Numbered from the stretch's first letter, positions 18,768 to 29,326 are shown. The stretch: DNA of 64,000 nucleotides from Flavobacterium flavigenum (GCF_027111255.2 NZ_CP114285.2:1984001-2048000); one strand, 5' to 3'. Notes: a model not told the origin generated them from the sequence alone. Translations and numbers: made by a program.

Positions 18768-18837
18768 CCTAGCCCTGATGGGAACGGCATCCTTTTGTGG
18801 TGGGGTTCACCACAAAAGATATAGTGAACAGCAGGAT
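18768..18837 (+). ncRNA. Flavobacterial structured repeat, copy B (possible Flavo-1-type RNA)
   Basis: Second copy of the repeat: AGCCCTGATGGGAACGGCAT, then a perfect 11-bp hairpin (CTTTTGTGGTG / CACCACAAAAG, loop GGGTT), then GATATAGTGAACAGCAGGA. The hairpin arms differ from copy A (GTGGTG against ATGGCG) with compensating changes on the other side. It starts 9 bases after the glycosyltransferase stop. Confidence 0.6.
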
Positions 18838-18889
18838 TAGCTCCTGAAAAATTCCTATCTTTAATTAAACATTTAAAAAAATTAGTTAC

Positions 18890-20617
18890 ATGAATATAGC
18901 ACCTAATATTTTAGACGCCGTAAACGAGTGGCTTACGCCAACATTTGACAAAGAAACACAAGATGCTGTTAAGGAATTAATGACCACATCGCCAAAAGAA
19001 CTTGAGGAAAGTTTTTATAAAAACCTGGAGTTTGGAACCGGGGGAATGCGCGGTGTTATGGGAATTGGAAACAATCGCATCAACAAATACACACTTGGAA
19101 AAAACACACAGGGACTTTCTGATTACCTGCATGAAGTTTTCCCTAATCAGCCTATAAAAGTAGTTATTGCTTACGACTGTCGTCACAACAGTAATACCCT
19201 GGCAAAAGTAGTGGCCGATGTCTTTTCTGCAAACGGAATTCAGGTTTATTTGTTTTCTGATTTGCGTCCAACGCCTGAATTATCTTTTGCACTTAAATAT
19301 TTAGGTTGTCAGTGCGGAATTGTATTGACTGCTTCGCACAATCCACCCGAATATAATGGTTATAAAGTGTACTGGCAGGACGGAGGCCAGATTGTTCCCC
19401 CTGAAGATGCCGCTATCATTAAAGTAATTGAAAGCCTTACTTATGATAAGATCAAATTTAATGCTGATGAAAGTCTGATTCAGTATATTGATACCGAAAT
19501 TGACAAAGCTTTTGTAAAATCATCTATCGAAAACGCAAGTTTTAATACCCCGGCTGAAGCCAAAGACAATCTGCATATTGTTTTCACTTCATTACATGGA
19601 ACTTCTATAAAATCAATTCCTGATACTTTATCTGAAGCAGGTTATAAAAATGTTCACATAGTTCCCGAGCAGGCTGTTCCTGATGGAAATTTCCCAACGG
19701 TAAAATCCCCAAATCCTGAAGAACCGGAAGCATTGACAATGGCTTTGGCATTGGCAGACAAAACAAACTCCGATATTGTCGTAGGAACGGATCCTGATTG
19801 TGATCGTTTGGGCGTTGCTGTTCGTAATAACGATGGAAAAATGATTTTGCTAAACGGAAATCAGACGATGGTTTTGATGACTTCTTTCCTTTTGAAACAA
19901 TGGAAAAAAGCCGGTAAAATTAATGGAAAACAATTCGTTGGTTCTACAATCGTTTCTACTCCGATGATTATGGAACTGGCTACAAGCTATGGCGTTGAAT
20001 GCAAAGTGGGTCTGACTGGCTTTAAATGGATTGCCAAAATGATTAAAGATTTCCCTGAACTCCAATTTATTGGAGGCGGTGAAGAAAGCTTTGGTTTTAT
20101 GGTTGGTGACGCTGTTCGTGATAAAGATGCTGTTGCTGCTACCTTATTAATCTGCGAAGTTGCTGCTCAGGCAAAAGCAGCCGGAAGCTCTGTTTACAAA
20201 GAACTTTTACAGCTTTATGTGGAGAATGGTTTCTACAAAGAATATTTGGTTTCTTTAACCAAAAAAGGGATTGAAGGTCTTGAAGAAATTAATCAGATGA
20301 TGATTAATTTAAGAGAAAAACCATTGAAAGAAATTAACAATCAAAGAGTTATTATGGTCGAGGATTACCAGTCATCCGTTGCTTTGAATTTATTGACAGG
20401 TGAGGAATCTGTAATGGATATGCCAAAATCAAACGTTTTGATTTATTACACCGAAGACGGCTCGAAAATTTGTGCAAGACCAAGCGGAACAGAACCGAAA
20501 ATCAAATTCTACATCAGCGTAAATGCTGAAATCGAATCGGTTTTGGACTTTGATGAGGCTGAAAAATTCTTAGACCAAAAAATACAGAATATCATTGCAG
20601 ATATGCAATTGAGTTAA
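18890..20617 (+). CDS. Phosphosugar mutase (phosphoglucomutase/phosphomannomutase)
   Basis: A 575-residue alpha-D-phosphohexomutase that interconverts sugar 1- and 6-phosphates. All four signatures are visible: phosphoserine loop TASHNPPEYNGYKVYW (about residue 148), metal loop DPDCDRLG (about 304), sugar-binding GGEESFGF (about 395) and phosphate-binding RPSGTEPKIKFY (about 530). The length and the GTGGMRGVMGIG opening fit the long PgcA-type enzymes active on glucose or mannose phosphates. It probably feeds nucleotide-sugar synthesis. Confidence 0.92.
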   Translation: MNIAPNILDAVNEWLTPTFDKETQDAVKELMTTSPKELEESFYKNLEFGTGGMRGVMGIGNNRINKYTLGKNTQGLSDYLHEVFPNQPIKVVIAYDCRHNSNTLAKVVADVFSANGIQVYLFSDLRPTPELSFALKYLGCQCGIVLTASHNPPEYNGYKVYWQDGGQIVPPEDAAIIKVIESLTYDKIKFNADESLIQYIDTEIDKAFVKSSIENASFNTPAEAKDNLHIVFTSLHGTSIKSIPDTLSEAGYKNVHIVPEQAVPDGNFPTVKSPNPEEPEALTMALALADKTNSDIVVGTDPDCDRLGVAVRNNDGKMILLNGNQTMVLMTSFLLKQWKKAGKINGKQFVGSTIVSTPMIMELATSYGVECKVGLTGFKWIAKMIKDFPELQFIGGGEESFGFMVGDAVRDKDAVAATLLICEVAAQAKAAGSSVYKELLQLYVENGFYKEYLVSLTKKGIEGLEEINQMMINLREKPLKEINNQRVIMVEDYQSSVALNLLTGEESVMDMPKSNVLIYYTEDGSKICARPSGTEPKIKFYISVNAEIESVLDFDEAEKFLDQKIQNIIADMQLS

Positions 20618-20648
20618 CACAACAAACTAAGAATAAGATTTTCATAAG

Positions 20649-20689
20649 CTCTGATTTGTATTTCATCAATGCAAATCAGAGTTTTTTTT
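20649..20689 (+). terminator. Terminator after phosphosugar mutase
   Basis: Stem CTCTGATTTG / CAAATCAGAG followed by an eight-base T-run. Confidence 0.85.
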
Positions 20690-20810
20690 ATAAAAAAAAG
20701 CAAAAAGAAATTAAAAACGTGCTAATTCGACTAATTTTGTGCGGTAAAAAATCCATACCAAAACACTTCAATGTTATGGTTGTATAAAGAAATCAATATC
20801 AAAAGAATAA

Positions 20811-22640
20811 ATGAGTAATTTCAAAAAAATACTTCCTTTTATATATCCTTATAAAAAATATGCTTATCTAAACATTTTTTTTAATGTTTTATATGCACTT
20901 TTCAGCACCCTTTCTTTCATGGCATTAATCCCTATGATTCAGGTTTTATTTGACAAAACAAAAAGAAATACTGTCATGCCTGCTTACGAAGGGATTTCGC
21001 ACATAAAAGAATATGGGGAAAACTACTTAAGCTATTATATCACAATGAATACTGACCAAAACAATCCCGGTTTTGTACTTTCTGTTATGGTAGCCATCAT
21101 TATTTCTATTTTTTTATTAAAAAACCTGGCTGATTATCTGGCTATGTTTTTTGTTACTTATTTAAGAAATGGCGTATTGAAAGATATCCGAAATGCGATG
21201 TATGAAAAAACACTTGAATTGCCATTGGCTTTTTTTTCTGAAAAACGAAAAGGAGATGTTATTTCGAGAATTTCTGCAGATGTAAATGAGGTTCAGACTT
21301 CTTTTTTAGCCATATTAGAGCTTATTGTGAAAGAACCTTTAACCATTATTTTCACTATCATTGCTATGTTAATCATAAGCACTAAACTAACTTTATTTGT
21401 TTTTGTGTTCATTCCGGTTTCAGGGTATATAATTTCATTAATTGGAAAACAGCTTAAAAAGAAATCCAGTAAAGCACAACAGGAACAAGGAACTTTTTTA
21501 TCAACTATTGAAGAAACTATTGGAGGATTAAAAGTAGTAAAGGGATATAATGCTGAGAATTATTTCAACACTATGTTTAAAAATTCAACTGAACGATTTT
21601 TTAAATTATCAAACAGCATTGGACATCGCCAGAATTTAGCTTCTCCTGCTAGTGAATTTATGGGCATCATGGTTATTACTATTTTATTATGGTACGGAGG
21701 ACAAATGGTTTTGATTGAAAAAACACTGGATGGAGCATCATTTATTGCTTATATGGGACTTGCTTACAACATTCTTACCCCTGCAAAATCAATCTCAAAA
21801 GCTTCTTATGCTGTAAAAAGAGGAAATGCTGCTGCTGATAGGGTATTGGAAATTTTAGAACAGGAAAACACAATTGCTTCCAAACCTAAAGCACTGGAAA
21901 AAACAAGTTTTGACCATAATATCAGCGTTCAAAACATCAATTTTAAATACGAAAATGAGACGGTTTTAAAAGACTTTTCACTTGAAATCAAAAAAGGCCA
22001 GACCGTTGCCCTTGTTGGACAATCAGGAAGCGGAAAGAGTACAATCGCAAACCTGCTGACCCGCTTTTATGATGTTAACGACGGATCTATTTCTATTGAC
22101 GGGGCAAATATAAAAGAAATTAACCTCCAGTCGCTTAGAAGTTTAATGGGCTTGGTTACCCAGGACAGCATTTTATTTAATGATACTATCAAGGCTAATA
22201 TTGCATTAGGAAAATTAGATGCTACAGATGACGAAATCATTGAGGCTTTAAAAATAGCCAACGCTTTTGAATTCGTAAAAGAATTACCATTAGGAATTTA
22301 CACCAACATTGGCGACAGTGGAAACAAATTATCCGGCGGGCAAAAGCAACGTTTGTCTATTGCACGTGCGGTACTTAAGAACCCTCCTATTATGATTCTG
22401 GATGAAGCAACATCAGCACTGGATACCGAAAGCGAAAAATTTGTTCAGGTGGCACTTGAAAATATGATGCAGAACAGAACTTCAATTGTTATTGCTCACC
22501 GGCTCTCTACGATTCAAAAAGCTGACGTAATTGTTGTAATGCAAAAAGGTCGAATTGTAGAACAGGGAACCCATGAAGAATTAATTGCACATAACGGCAC
22601 TTATAACAAACTGGTAACGATGCAGTCTTTTGAATCTTAA
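20811..22640 (+). CDS. ABC exporter, MsbA-like (fused permease and ATPase)
   Basis: A 609-residue half-transporter. The N-terminal membrane domain has about six helices (for example 23-44, 87-108, 170-215, 278-300). The C-terminal ATPase has Walker A GQSGSGKST, signature LSGGQKQRLSIARA, Walker B IMILDEATSALD and H-loop IAHRLS. It works as a homodimer, and flipping lipid A or another lipid is the likeliest job by similarity to MsbA. No periplasmic partner is adjacent, so a drug or lipid exporter cannot be excluded. Confidence 0.9.
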   Translation: MSNFKKILPFIYPYKKYAYLNIFFNVLYALFSTLSFMALIPMIQVLFDKTKRNTVMPAYEGISHIKEYGENYLSYYITMNTDQNNPGFVLSVMVAIIISIFLLKNLADYLAMFFVTYLRNGVLKDIRNAMYEKTLELPLAFFSEKRKGDVISRISADVNEVQTSFLAILELIVKEPLTIIFTIIAMLIISTKLTLFVFVFIPVSGYIISLIGKQLKKKSSKAQQEQGTFLSTIEETIGGLKVVKGYNAENYFNTMFKNSTERFFKLSNSIGHRQNLASPASEFMGIMVITILLWYGGQMVLIEKTLDGASFIAYMGLAYNILTPAKSISKASYAVKRGNAAADRVLEILEQENTIASKPKALEKTSFDHNISVQNINFKYENETVLKDFSLEIKKGQTVALVGQSGSGKSTIANLLTRFYDVNDGSISIDGANIKEINLQSLRSLMGLVTQDSILFNDTIKANIALGKLDATDDEIIEALKIANAFEFVKELPLGIYTNIGDSGNKLSGGQKQRLSIARAVLKNPPIMILDEATSALDTESEKFVQVALENMMQNRTSIVIAHRLSTIQKADVIVVMQKGRIVEQGTHEELIAHNGTYNKLVTMQSFES

Positions 22641-22770
22641 GAGTACCTATCGACTACCACATAATTCACACAGATTAAGGAAACAATAAAACTGATTTTA
22701 ACTTCCTTAATCTGTTTTTATTTTTATAACTTTAGGTTCGTTAAAGAATAAATCATTTAATGCGCTCAAA

Positions 22771-23472
22771 ATGTATCTTAACAACCCAAACATAAAACTG
22801 CCTGACGATCCTGATACTGTTGTGTGGAAATATCTCGATTTATCTAAATTTCTTGATTTACTTCTTTCAAAAAAACTATTCATGTCACGATCTGACAAAT
22901 TTGAGGATCAGTATGAAGGGACTTTTAGTGAACCAACATATGAAGAAATCAAAAAACTCGCCATTGACAATCCGGAATTTTTAAATTATTACAAAACGCA
23001 TCGGGAAAAGGTAGCTGTCAGCAGCTGGCATATTAACGAGTATGAATCATTTGCAATGTGGCAGATTTTTACACAAAACAGTGAAGGATTAGCCATTCAG
23101 TCCACAATTGGAAGATTACAAAAAGCAGTAAATCCGGAGCAAAATTTTGATCAGTATATTGGTGAGGTAAATTATATCGACTACAAAAAAGAATATATTC
23201 CGTTTGACGATTCTTTTTTTCCTTTTTTGTTTAAAAGAAAAAGTTTTCAGTACGAACGGGAAGTCCGCATTATTACAGACACTTCACAAAGCAATTTAAA
23301 ACTGAATGAAGGATTAAAAATAAACGTAGATGTTAATGAATTAATAGAAAAGATCTACATTCATCCGAAATCAGAAAACTGGTATAAAAAACTGGTAATT
23401 GAATTGGTAGATCGTTTAGGATTTGGATTAGAAATAGAAAAATCAGATCTGGAAAGTGATATTTTGATTTGA
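22771..23472 (+). CDS. DUF2971 protein
   Basis: A 233-residue soluble protein with the DUF2971 pattern: an N-terminal segment WKYLDLSKFLDLLLSKKLFMSRSDKFEDQYEG, a central SSWHINEYESFAMWQIF and a late KRKSFQYEREVRII. No catalytic role has been shown for the family. The conserved Trp, His and Glu/Arg residues suggest an enzyme or a defence-related component in some genomes. Here it stands alone with its own terminator, among housekeeping genes. Confidence 0.8.
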   Translation: MYLNNPNIKLPDDPDTVVWKYLDLSKFLDLLLSKKLFMSRSDKFEDQYEGTFSEPTYEEIKKLAIDNPEFLNYYKTHREKVAVSSWHINEYESFAMWQIFTQNSEGLAIQSTIGRLQKAVNPEQNFDQYIGEVNYIDYKKEYIPFDDSFFPFLFKRKSFQYEREVRIITDTSQSNLKLNEGLKINVDVNELIEKIYIHPKSENWYKKLVIELVDRLGFGLEIEKSDLESDILI

Positions 23473-23534
23473 TTTTCTAAAAGTTGCGAAGGTTCTAAGA
23501 TACTAAGCTACTGAGTTTTTTCCAGCCACAGAAT

Positions 23535-23575
23535 AAAAAACCGTATAGAAATTTTAAATTTCTATACGGTTTTCT
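23535..23575. terminator. Bidirectional terminator
   Basis: Long perfect inverted repeat AACCGTATAGAAATTT / AAATTTCTATACGGTT with A and T runs, between convergent genes. Confidence 0.8.
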
Positions 23576-23637
23576 TTTTCTTTATTCTAAAGACAGAATC
23601 TTTTCTATCTGTTGCAAAACCTTAGAATCTTAGTATC

Positions 23638-24357
23638 TTAAATAGGTTTATAATTTTTCACTTCCCAGTTTTTCAAAGCCAAATCGATGTAATTATAATG
23701 CAAAACATCGTTTTTATCAAACTGACCATTTTGATTGGTGTCTTGAATTGTCCTGAAATACAGACGATTTTTTGATTCAACAATATTCCAGTCTACGAGT
23801 TCCTCTAAATCTGTAGAAACTTTGGTAAAGTTTTCTCCGCTAATATTGCTTAAATAAAGGGTTTTGATATCTCCGGTATCTATTTTACCATCTTTATTTG
23901 TATCCGAATCTGTAAGCGTATAAACCATAATTTTATTTTGTGTTTTATCAGCAATTGTTTTTAGATATGTTGCTGTTAAAATTAAAATTGGTTTATCAGA
24001 TAGCGGTCGGATAGAATCTGAATCTGTTTTTTGGAATTTCAAATTTTGCAGATAACCTGTAATTTCATACTCTCCCAGATTAGAAATAGTAAAACTCACA
24101 TCATTTACAGTTGATGATCCGTAACGTGCTTTTGATCCTTTTTCGAATACACGCAAATCCCCAACCGGATGAATCAAATAATCTGTTCCTTCCATCTGAA
24201 TTGGCAAATCTGCCACTTCAATTTGCGTGGAATCTGTTTTACTGACACTTACTTTGTTTGAAACATCGTAACTCACTTTGGGCTTTTGAACTTCCTCACG
24301 GCAACTGATAAATGTTGCTGCAATTGCTAAGGCTGTATATTTAAGGTACTTTTTCAT
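23638..24357 (-). CDS. Hypothetical lipoprotein with EF-hand-like loops
   Basis: Predicted lipoprotein of 239 residues. I start at the ATG at 24357 (MKKYLKYTALAIAATFISC), which gives a clean signal peptide and lipobox; the longer frame begins at a TTG two codons earlier. Two Asp-rich loops, SDTNKDGKIDTGDIKT and QDTNQNGQFDKNDVLH, look like calcium-binding EF-hand or dockerin loops (DxNxDGxID). The middle is beta-rich. Function is unknown. It follows the frameshifted gene and TonB receptor on the same strand and could belong to that transcript. Confidence 0.65.
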   Translation of the reverse strand: MKKYLKYTALAIAATFISCREEVQKPKVSYDVSNKVSVSKTDSTQIEVADLPIQMEGTDYLIHPVGDLRVFEKGSKARYGSSTVNDVSFTISNLGEYEITGYLQNLKFQKTDSDSIRPLSDKPILILTATYLKTIADKTQNKIMVYTLTDSDTNKDGKIDTGDIKTLYLSNISGENFTKVSTDLEELVDWNIVESKNRLYFRTIQDTNQNGQFDKNDVLHYNYIDLALKNWEVKNYKPI

Positions 24358-24387
24358 CTGCAAAATTATATTCGATTATCAAATATA

Positions 24388-25037
24388 CTATTTTTGATTG
24401 TAATTTTGGTTTTTATTGAATTTTACTAACGTAAAGATGCTTAGAAAAAAAAGAGCTAAATAGCCTAACAGTATTATCTTTTGCTGTTTAAAAAAAGAAA
24501 TTTGAAAAACATTCAATTCTTCCTTTCGTTTTTCTTCTTCCATTCGAATAGTATTCAGTTCTGAATATTTTGGAGTTCCGCAAAAAAATCTATTATCTTT
24601 TTTCACCTTTGGCCTAGGATGTGTAAATGCATAGATATTATCTGAAAATAGTGCCCAGACAGGCATTTTTTCTTCATAAAAAACATCAATTACATTAATA
24701 AAAGTACATATTCTGTTTTTGGCCCAAATTGGATTTTTATTCCATTAATACTGTCATAATGTTTCACTAAATCACGCGCAAAAAGCCGCAATTCTTTTAG
24801 CTTTTGTTCTTCTTTTGATTTCTGATTATTGAAATTAAATGTTTTATATTTTCTTAAATTCCCAACTTTATACTTTTCAAAATCTTCTTTATCTGGAAGT
24901 GAAAAATCTAAAGCCCCATAAGTTTTAAAAGCCTCAACCTTGTAAAAATGATATAAGCAAAACAAAGGAATTAAAACCAAAGAAATCATTCCCGGAACGT
25001 AAAAAATCTTCTTTCTTTTTTCACGTTTTTCGATCAT
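24388..25037 (-). pseudogene. Frameshifted membrane protein gene, unknown function
   Basis: Two ORFs that look like pieces of one protein of about 210 residues. The 5' piece (24690-25037) has a membrane segment (about 14-31) and ends at INGIKIQFGPKTEYVLLLM. Reading on in the other frame gives TFINVIDVFYEEKMPVWALFSDNIYAF, which joins without a gap to the 3' piece (24388-24666), itself with a C-terminal membrane segment (LLGYLALFFLSIFTLVKF). One missing base near 24714-24720 would restore the frame. Its start overlaps the TonB receptor stop by four bases. Either a real mutation or a sequencing error. Confidence 0.6.
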
Positions 25038-27499
25038 AATCTCGCATTCAGCTTTATATTAAAAACCCTTGAGGTCATATAGTTTGGAATTGCGTATTGA
25101 TTTTTAGAATAAGCATCCCGCACCCAGGTATTGGTTATTGCATTTTGATTATTGAAAAGGTTGAATATTTCTACTCCTAATGCCAACTCTTTAAAATTCT
25201 TTAACCAGCGGGTTTTGGATATATTATTATGATCAATAAAAACTTTTGCAAAACCTACATCTGCCCTTCTGTAATCATTCAGCCTGTTCTGATATACATA
25301 AGGATCCGAGTAAGATGGTGAACCACCCGGTAAACCTGTATTATATACTAAATTAAGATATAATTTAATACTTGGGATATTGGGCATATAATCCTGAAAA
25401 AGCATCGCAAACTTCAGCCTTTGATCAGTAGGTCTGGCTATAAAACCTTTATCTTTATAATTTTCTTCCGTTTTAAGATAACCGAAACTTATCCAGGATT
25501 CCGTTCCCGGAACAAACTCCCCGTTTAGCCTGAAATCAAGCCCCTGAGCATATGCTTTGGCATTATTGTCTGCCACATAGCGAATTCGCACATTGTCAAT
25601 CGAATAGGTATTTACATCTGAAAGCGATTTATAATACACTTCCGTTACCCATTTAAAAGGCCTGTTCCACATTTTAAAATTATAATCGTTACTCAAAACG
25701 ACATGAACAGACTGCTGGGCTTTTACGTTTGGATTAACTTCTCCGTTAAAATCGCGAAGTTCACGGTAAAATGGCGGCTGATGATACAAACCTCCGGAAA
25801 GCCTGAAAATCATATCCCTGTTCCAGTCCGGTTTTAAGGAAAATTGCACACGTGGACTAAAAACAGTCTGATTTTTACCTTCTACAGCTGCTCCTGAAAC
25901 CTGCCAGCTTTGAAAGCGGGCCCCAACAGTATACCAGAATTGACTGGATCCCAAATCAGTCTTGTTACTCCATTGTGCATAACCTGAAAATCTGTTTATA
26001 TCATTAAAATTGACAGCACGAATATTTTGGTATGGCAAAAGCGGTCCGGCGTAGGGTTCATACGGCTGGTTGTTTTTAGGAAAATTTAAATTAGGCCGAT
26101 TTATCGAAAATCCTGCCGAATCAATCACTTCCCACTCCACTAACCTGTCACGTATCGATTCTCTTGTAAATTTCAAGCCAAATTCTAACTGATTATTATC
26201 TTTCCACTCTTTAAAACCTTTGAATTCAATGTTAGCGATCAAAGCGTCCAGATCATTTCGGGCGTGATTGAGCTGCGTACCGATTCCTCTAGTAAAATCG
26301 ACATCATCAGAATTGATATTTCCGTTCTCATCTATATTTCCCAATCGGTATTGTGCCAAAATATCAAAATGCTCCTGTTCAATAGTATGAAATAGAGATC
26401 CGATTAATTTAAAAGTAAGGGTTGGGGAAGCCTTAAAAGTTGTTTTTACAGCTCCAAAATAAGTATCGTACTGATCCTTTTCCTGACCTTGATAAAAAAC
26501 GGCCAGTGACATTGGCTGATCAATAGTTCCAAATTTTGTTTCGCGTGTTAAAGGCTGATATAAATACTTATTTTGCGAAATATTTCCCAAAAAACTTAGC
26601 TGCCATTTTTGAGAAATATCATAATTAATATTTGTCTGAATATCTGCAAACGTTGGCGTATAGTTTGTCTGGGTATCCTGGCTGTTAACCAACAGGCTAT
26701 TGTTGCGATAACGTACACCAGTAATAGCAGACCATTTTTTATTTTTTGAAACCGCATCAACTGAAATGCTTCCGCCAAGAAAACTCGCCTCGACTGATGC
26801 GCTAAACTGAGTTGGTTTTCTATAACTTATATCTAAAACAGAAGATAATTTATCTCCAAATTTAGCCTGAAAACCGCCAGCTGAAAAATCTACATTTTGT
26901 ACTAAATCAGTGTTCGTAAAACTCAATCCTTCCTGCTGTCCGGAGCGAATTAAAAACGGACGATATACTTCGATTTCATTTACGTAAACCAGGTTTTCAT
27001 CATAATTACCTCCACGAACAGCATATTGTGTACTCAGTTCATTGTTGGAGTTTACACCGGGTAACGTTTTAAGTATGTTCTCGATTCCGGCATTTGCTCC
27101 TGGAACTTTTTTTATAGTTGACTGATCAATAACTGTAATACCCTGAACACGTCTTTTATTTTTCGAGGACACAAAAACTTCTCCCATTTGCTCTTGGGAG
27201 TTATTCATAACGGGGTTAAAAACAAATGTTTCGTAAGGTTTTAAATTTACCGTTAAGGTCACCATTTTCAAAGAAATGTGTGTAAAAACTAAAACCACCT
27301 TTTTATTTGAAGCCACAAAAATATCAAAATGACCTTTAGCATTCGATTTTGCAGCTTTATCTCCTGAAGTAATATTTACATCTGCAACCGGATGGTTCTC
27401 ATTGTCTAAAATAATACCTTTCACACGTGCACTCTGGGCAGATGAAGCAAAACCGATCCACAGAAAAAGTATAACAATTATTAATTTAAAATTATTCAA
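25034..27499 (-). CDS. TonB-dependent receptor with carboxypeptidase-like N-terminal domain
   Basis: An 821-residue outer-membrane transporter. Order: signal peptide (LIIVILFLWIGFASSAQ), a CarboxypepD-regulatory-like beta domain (about 25-105, VKGIILDNENHPVADVNITS), the plug (about 120-230, TIKKVPGANAGIENILKTLPG, then QYAVRGGNYDENLVYVNEI) and a 22-strand-type barrel ending MTSRVFNIKLNARL. It is not a long SusC-type receptor and no SusD partner is next to it. Substrate unknown. It sits 12 bases after the M23 peptidase gene on the same strand. Confidence 0.9.
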   Translation of the reverse strand: MNNFKLIIVILFLWIGFASSAQSARVKGIILDNENHPVADVNITSGDKAAKSNAKGHFDIFVASNKKVVLVFTHISLKMVTLTVNLKPYETFVFNPVMNNSQEQMGEVFVSSKNKRRVQGITVIDQSTIKKVPGANAGIENILKTLPGVNSNNELSTQYAVRGGNYDENLVYVNEIEVYRPFLIRSGQQEGLSFTNTDLVQNVDFSAGGFQAKFGDKLSSVLDISYRKPTQFSASVEASFLGGSISVDAVSKNKKWSAITGVRYRNNSLLVNSQDTQTNYTPTFADIQTNINYDISQKWQLSFLGNISQNKYLYQPLTRETKFGTIDQPMSLAVFYQGQEKDQYDTYFGAVKTTFKASPTLTFKLIGSLFHTIEQEHFDILAQYRLGNIDENGNINSDDVDFTRGIGTQLNHARNDLDALIANIEFKGFKEWKDNNQLEFGLKFTRESIRDRLVEWEVIDSAGFSINRPNLNFPKNNQPYEPYAGPLLPYQNIRAVNFNDINRFSGYAQWSNKTDLGSSQFWYTVGARFQSWQVSGAAVEGKNQTVFSPRVQFSLKPDWNRDMIFRLSGGLYHQPPFYRELRDFNGEVNPNVKAQQSVHVVLSNDYNFKMWNRPFKWVTEVYYKSLSDVNTYSIDNVRIRYVADNNAKAYAQGLDFRLNGEFVPGTESWISFGYLKTEENYKDKGFIARPTDQRLKFAMLFQDYMPNIPSIKLYLNLVYNTGLPGGSPSYSDPYVYQNRLNDYRRADVGFAKVFIDHNNISKTRWLKNFKELALGVEIFNLFNNQNAITNTWVRDAYSKNQYAIPNYMTSRVFNIKLNARL

Positions 27500-27510
27500 A
27501 CGTTTAGATT

Positions 27511-29205
27511 TTACTTTTGTTGACTTCTAAAAAAGTGAGTTTCAAAGATAGCAGAATTCCCTACATTATCAACTACTTCAATTTTTAAATCGTTACCCCC
27601 TTCAGCCACTATATTATCATCAAAACGATGGATTATTTTTTTTGTTTTATTATCATATTCAAATAAAATCCAATCGCCATTTAAATATCCATTATAAGAT
27701 TTAATCCCGGATAGATTATCACTAATCGTAAACTGAATAGTTTTTAGATCGCTGATCCATTTATCCTGAATAGGTTTTGTAATTTTTATTACTGGCGCAA
27801 TTGTATCTAAAACCAACCCGTACTGTCCCAATATTTTTGATTTCGAAGTAAAAACATCATTTTTTCTGGTAGTAGCATTATAACTTTTACTGTTGCCGGT
27901 TATTCTTCCAATAAAAAGTTTATCCCTTAAAGTTTCAGAATACGTGCTGTCCTTTATAGTAACAGTAAAATTTGAATGTACCGGAATAACATCTTCGTGA
28001 ATATAGATACGATTGTTTTTTACATCAAAATTCAAATTAAAATCTTCATAAAAAGTTCCGGCAGGAAAAAAAACAGACATATTATCTTTTTCAAAATTTG
28101 AGTCTTTATTGTATTGGATGCGATATTTTGATGTGATGGGCTCTTCCTCTACAACCGGCACTTCTGAATCATATTCGACTGGAACGGTAACTGAATTCAT
28201 GTTACCAAAATAATCAGAAACCTCAATTCTGTAAGTTGAAGCCAGATTAGGTTCAACCGGAATAATTCCACGAAGCGAATCAGTTTTTATAATACTGAGT
28301 GCAAAAGGCGTTTTCATAAATAACTTTTGCACACGCTGACCCGTTCTTTTATATCTTGGGTAATCAATAAAGGCATTAATAAAACGCATCTCATCGAAAG
28401 AATAAGTGTTAAACTGATAATTGTATTTCGGATCTCCGTTTAAAAAACCAGTCACATTAAAAACTCCATTTCTGTTTTTTGAGACATCATCAAAATCGAC
28501 AGCATTAATTCCGAAACCAATTTTCCCATTAGCTTTTACTTTGCCTGCCAGATATGTCCCGTCCTTTTGAAGCGAAAGATTCAATAATAAAGGCTGTTTA
28601 GACTGATTTACCGTTACATTGTCCATTGGATAAACAAACACACTGGAAATGGTTGGTTTTTTACTATCAGCTATATGCTGATCAAATCCAAAAAACATCG
28701 GATTTATTACAAATTCTGTTTTGGTATCACGAAACTCAAAGTGCAAATGCGGCCCTTCAGAAGAACCTGTATTTCCTGAAAGTGCAATTATTTGACCTTT
28801 GGTAACCGGGAGTTCATCCGGTTTAGGAAACATTTCAATTTCAAATGACTTTTCCTTATAGTGCGTTTTATGTATATATTCCTGAATTGGCCCTACTGCT
28901 GTCTGTAAATGCCCGTAAACCGTGGTAAAACCGTTTGGATGCGTGATATAGATACACTTTCCATTTCCAAAAGTTGAAATTTTTATTCTGGATACATATC
29001 CATCTGCAACAGCATACACATTCAATCCTTCCCTTTGATTGGTTTTTAAATCGAATCCAGCATGAAAATGATTAGGTCTCAACTCTCCAAAATTACCCGA
29101 TAACTGCATCGGAATATCAAGCGGAGGACGAAAATAATCCTTAGGATATTGAACCTGTGCAAAAACAAAACTGTAAAAAAATAAAAAAAACGCAGAAAAT
29201 TTCAT
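27511..29205 (-). CDS. M23-family metallopeptidase, secreted
   Basis: Envelope protein with a LytM/M23 domain, a zinc peptidase fold that cleaves peptidoglycan peptides or regulates such cleavage. I start at the ATG at 29205 (MKFSAFFLFFYSFVFAQ), which gives a normal signal peptide; the open frame runs 24 codons further up. The catalytic region is about residues 35-160: HFHAGFDLKTN with His and Asp ligands, VYGHLQ, and the terminal HLHFEF. A beta-rich C-terminal half of about 350 residues follows. With the zinc ligands present it is probably active. Likely co-transcribed with the downstream TonB receptor. Confidence 0.88.
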   Translation of the reverse strand: MKFSAFFLFFYSFVFAQVQYPKDYFRPPLDIPMQLSGNFGELRPNHFHAGFDLKTNQREGLNVYAVADGYVSRIKISTFGNGKCIYITHPNGFTTVYGHLQTAVGPIQEYIHKTHYKEKSFEIEMFPKPDELPVTKGQIIALSGNTGSSEGPHLHFEFRDTKTEFVINPMFFGFDQHIADSKKPTISSVFVYPMDNVTVNQSKQPLLLNLSLQKDGTYLAGKVKANGKIGFGINAVDFDDVSKNRNGVFNVTGFLNGDPKYNYQFNTYSFDEMRFINAFIDYPRYKRTGQRVQKLFMKTPFALSIIKTDSLRGIIPVEPNLASTYRIEVSDYFGNMNSVTVPVEYDSEVPVVEEEPITSKYRIQYNKDSNFEKDNMSVFFPAGTFYEDFNLNFDVKNNRIYIHEDVIPVHSNFTVTIKDSTYSETLRDKLFIGRITGNSKSYNATTRKNDVFTSKSKILGQYGLVLDTIAPVIKITKPIQDKWISDLKTIQFTISDNLSGIKSYNGYLNGDWILFEYDNKTKKIIHRFDDNIVAEGGNDLKIEVVDNVGNSAIFETHFFRSQQK

Positions 29206-29326
29206 AGGTAACATTTTTGCTAAGATAAAAATTAAGGAGGGAAAAACCGAAGGATAATCCCCAAAAATACAAATCACTGAATTTCATGAATTTGATTATT
29301 TTTAATGCAAAAAAATCGATAAAAAA

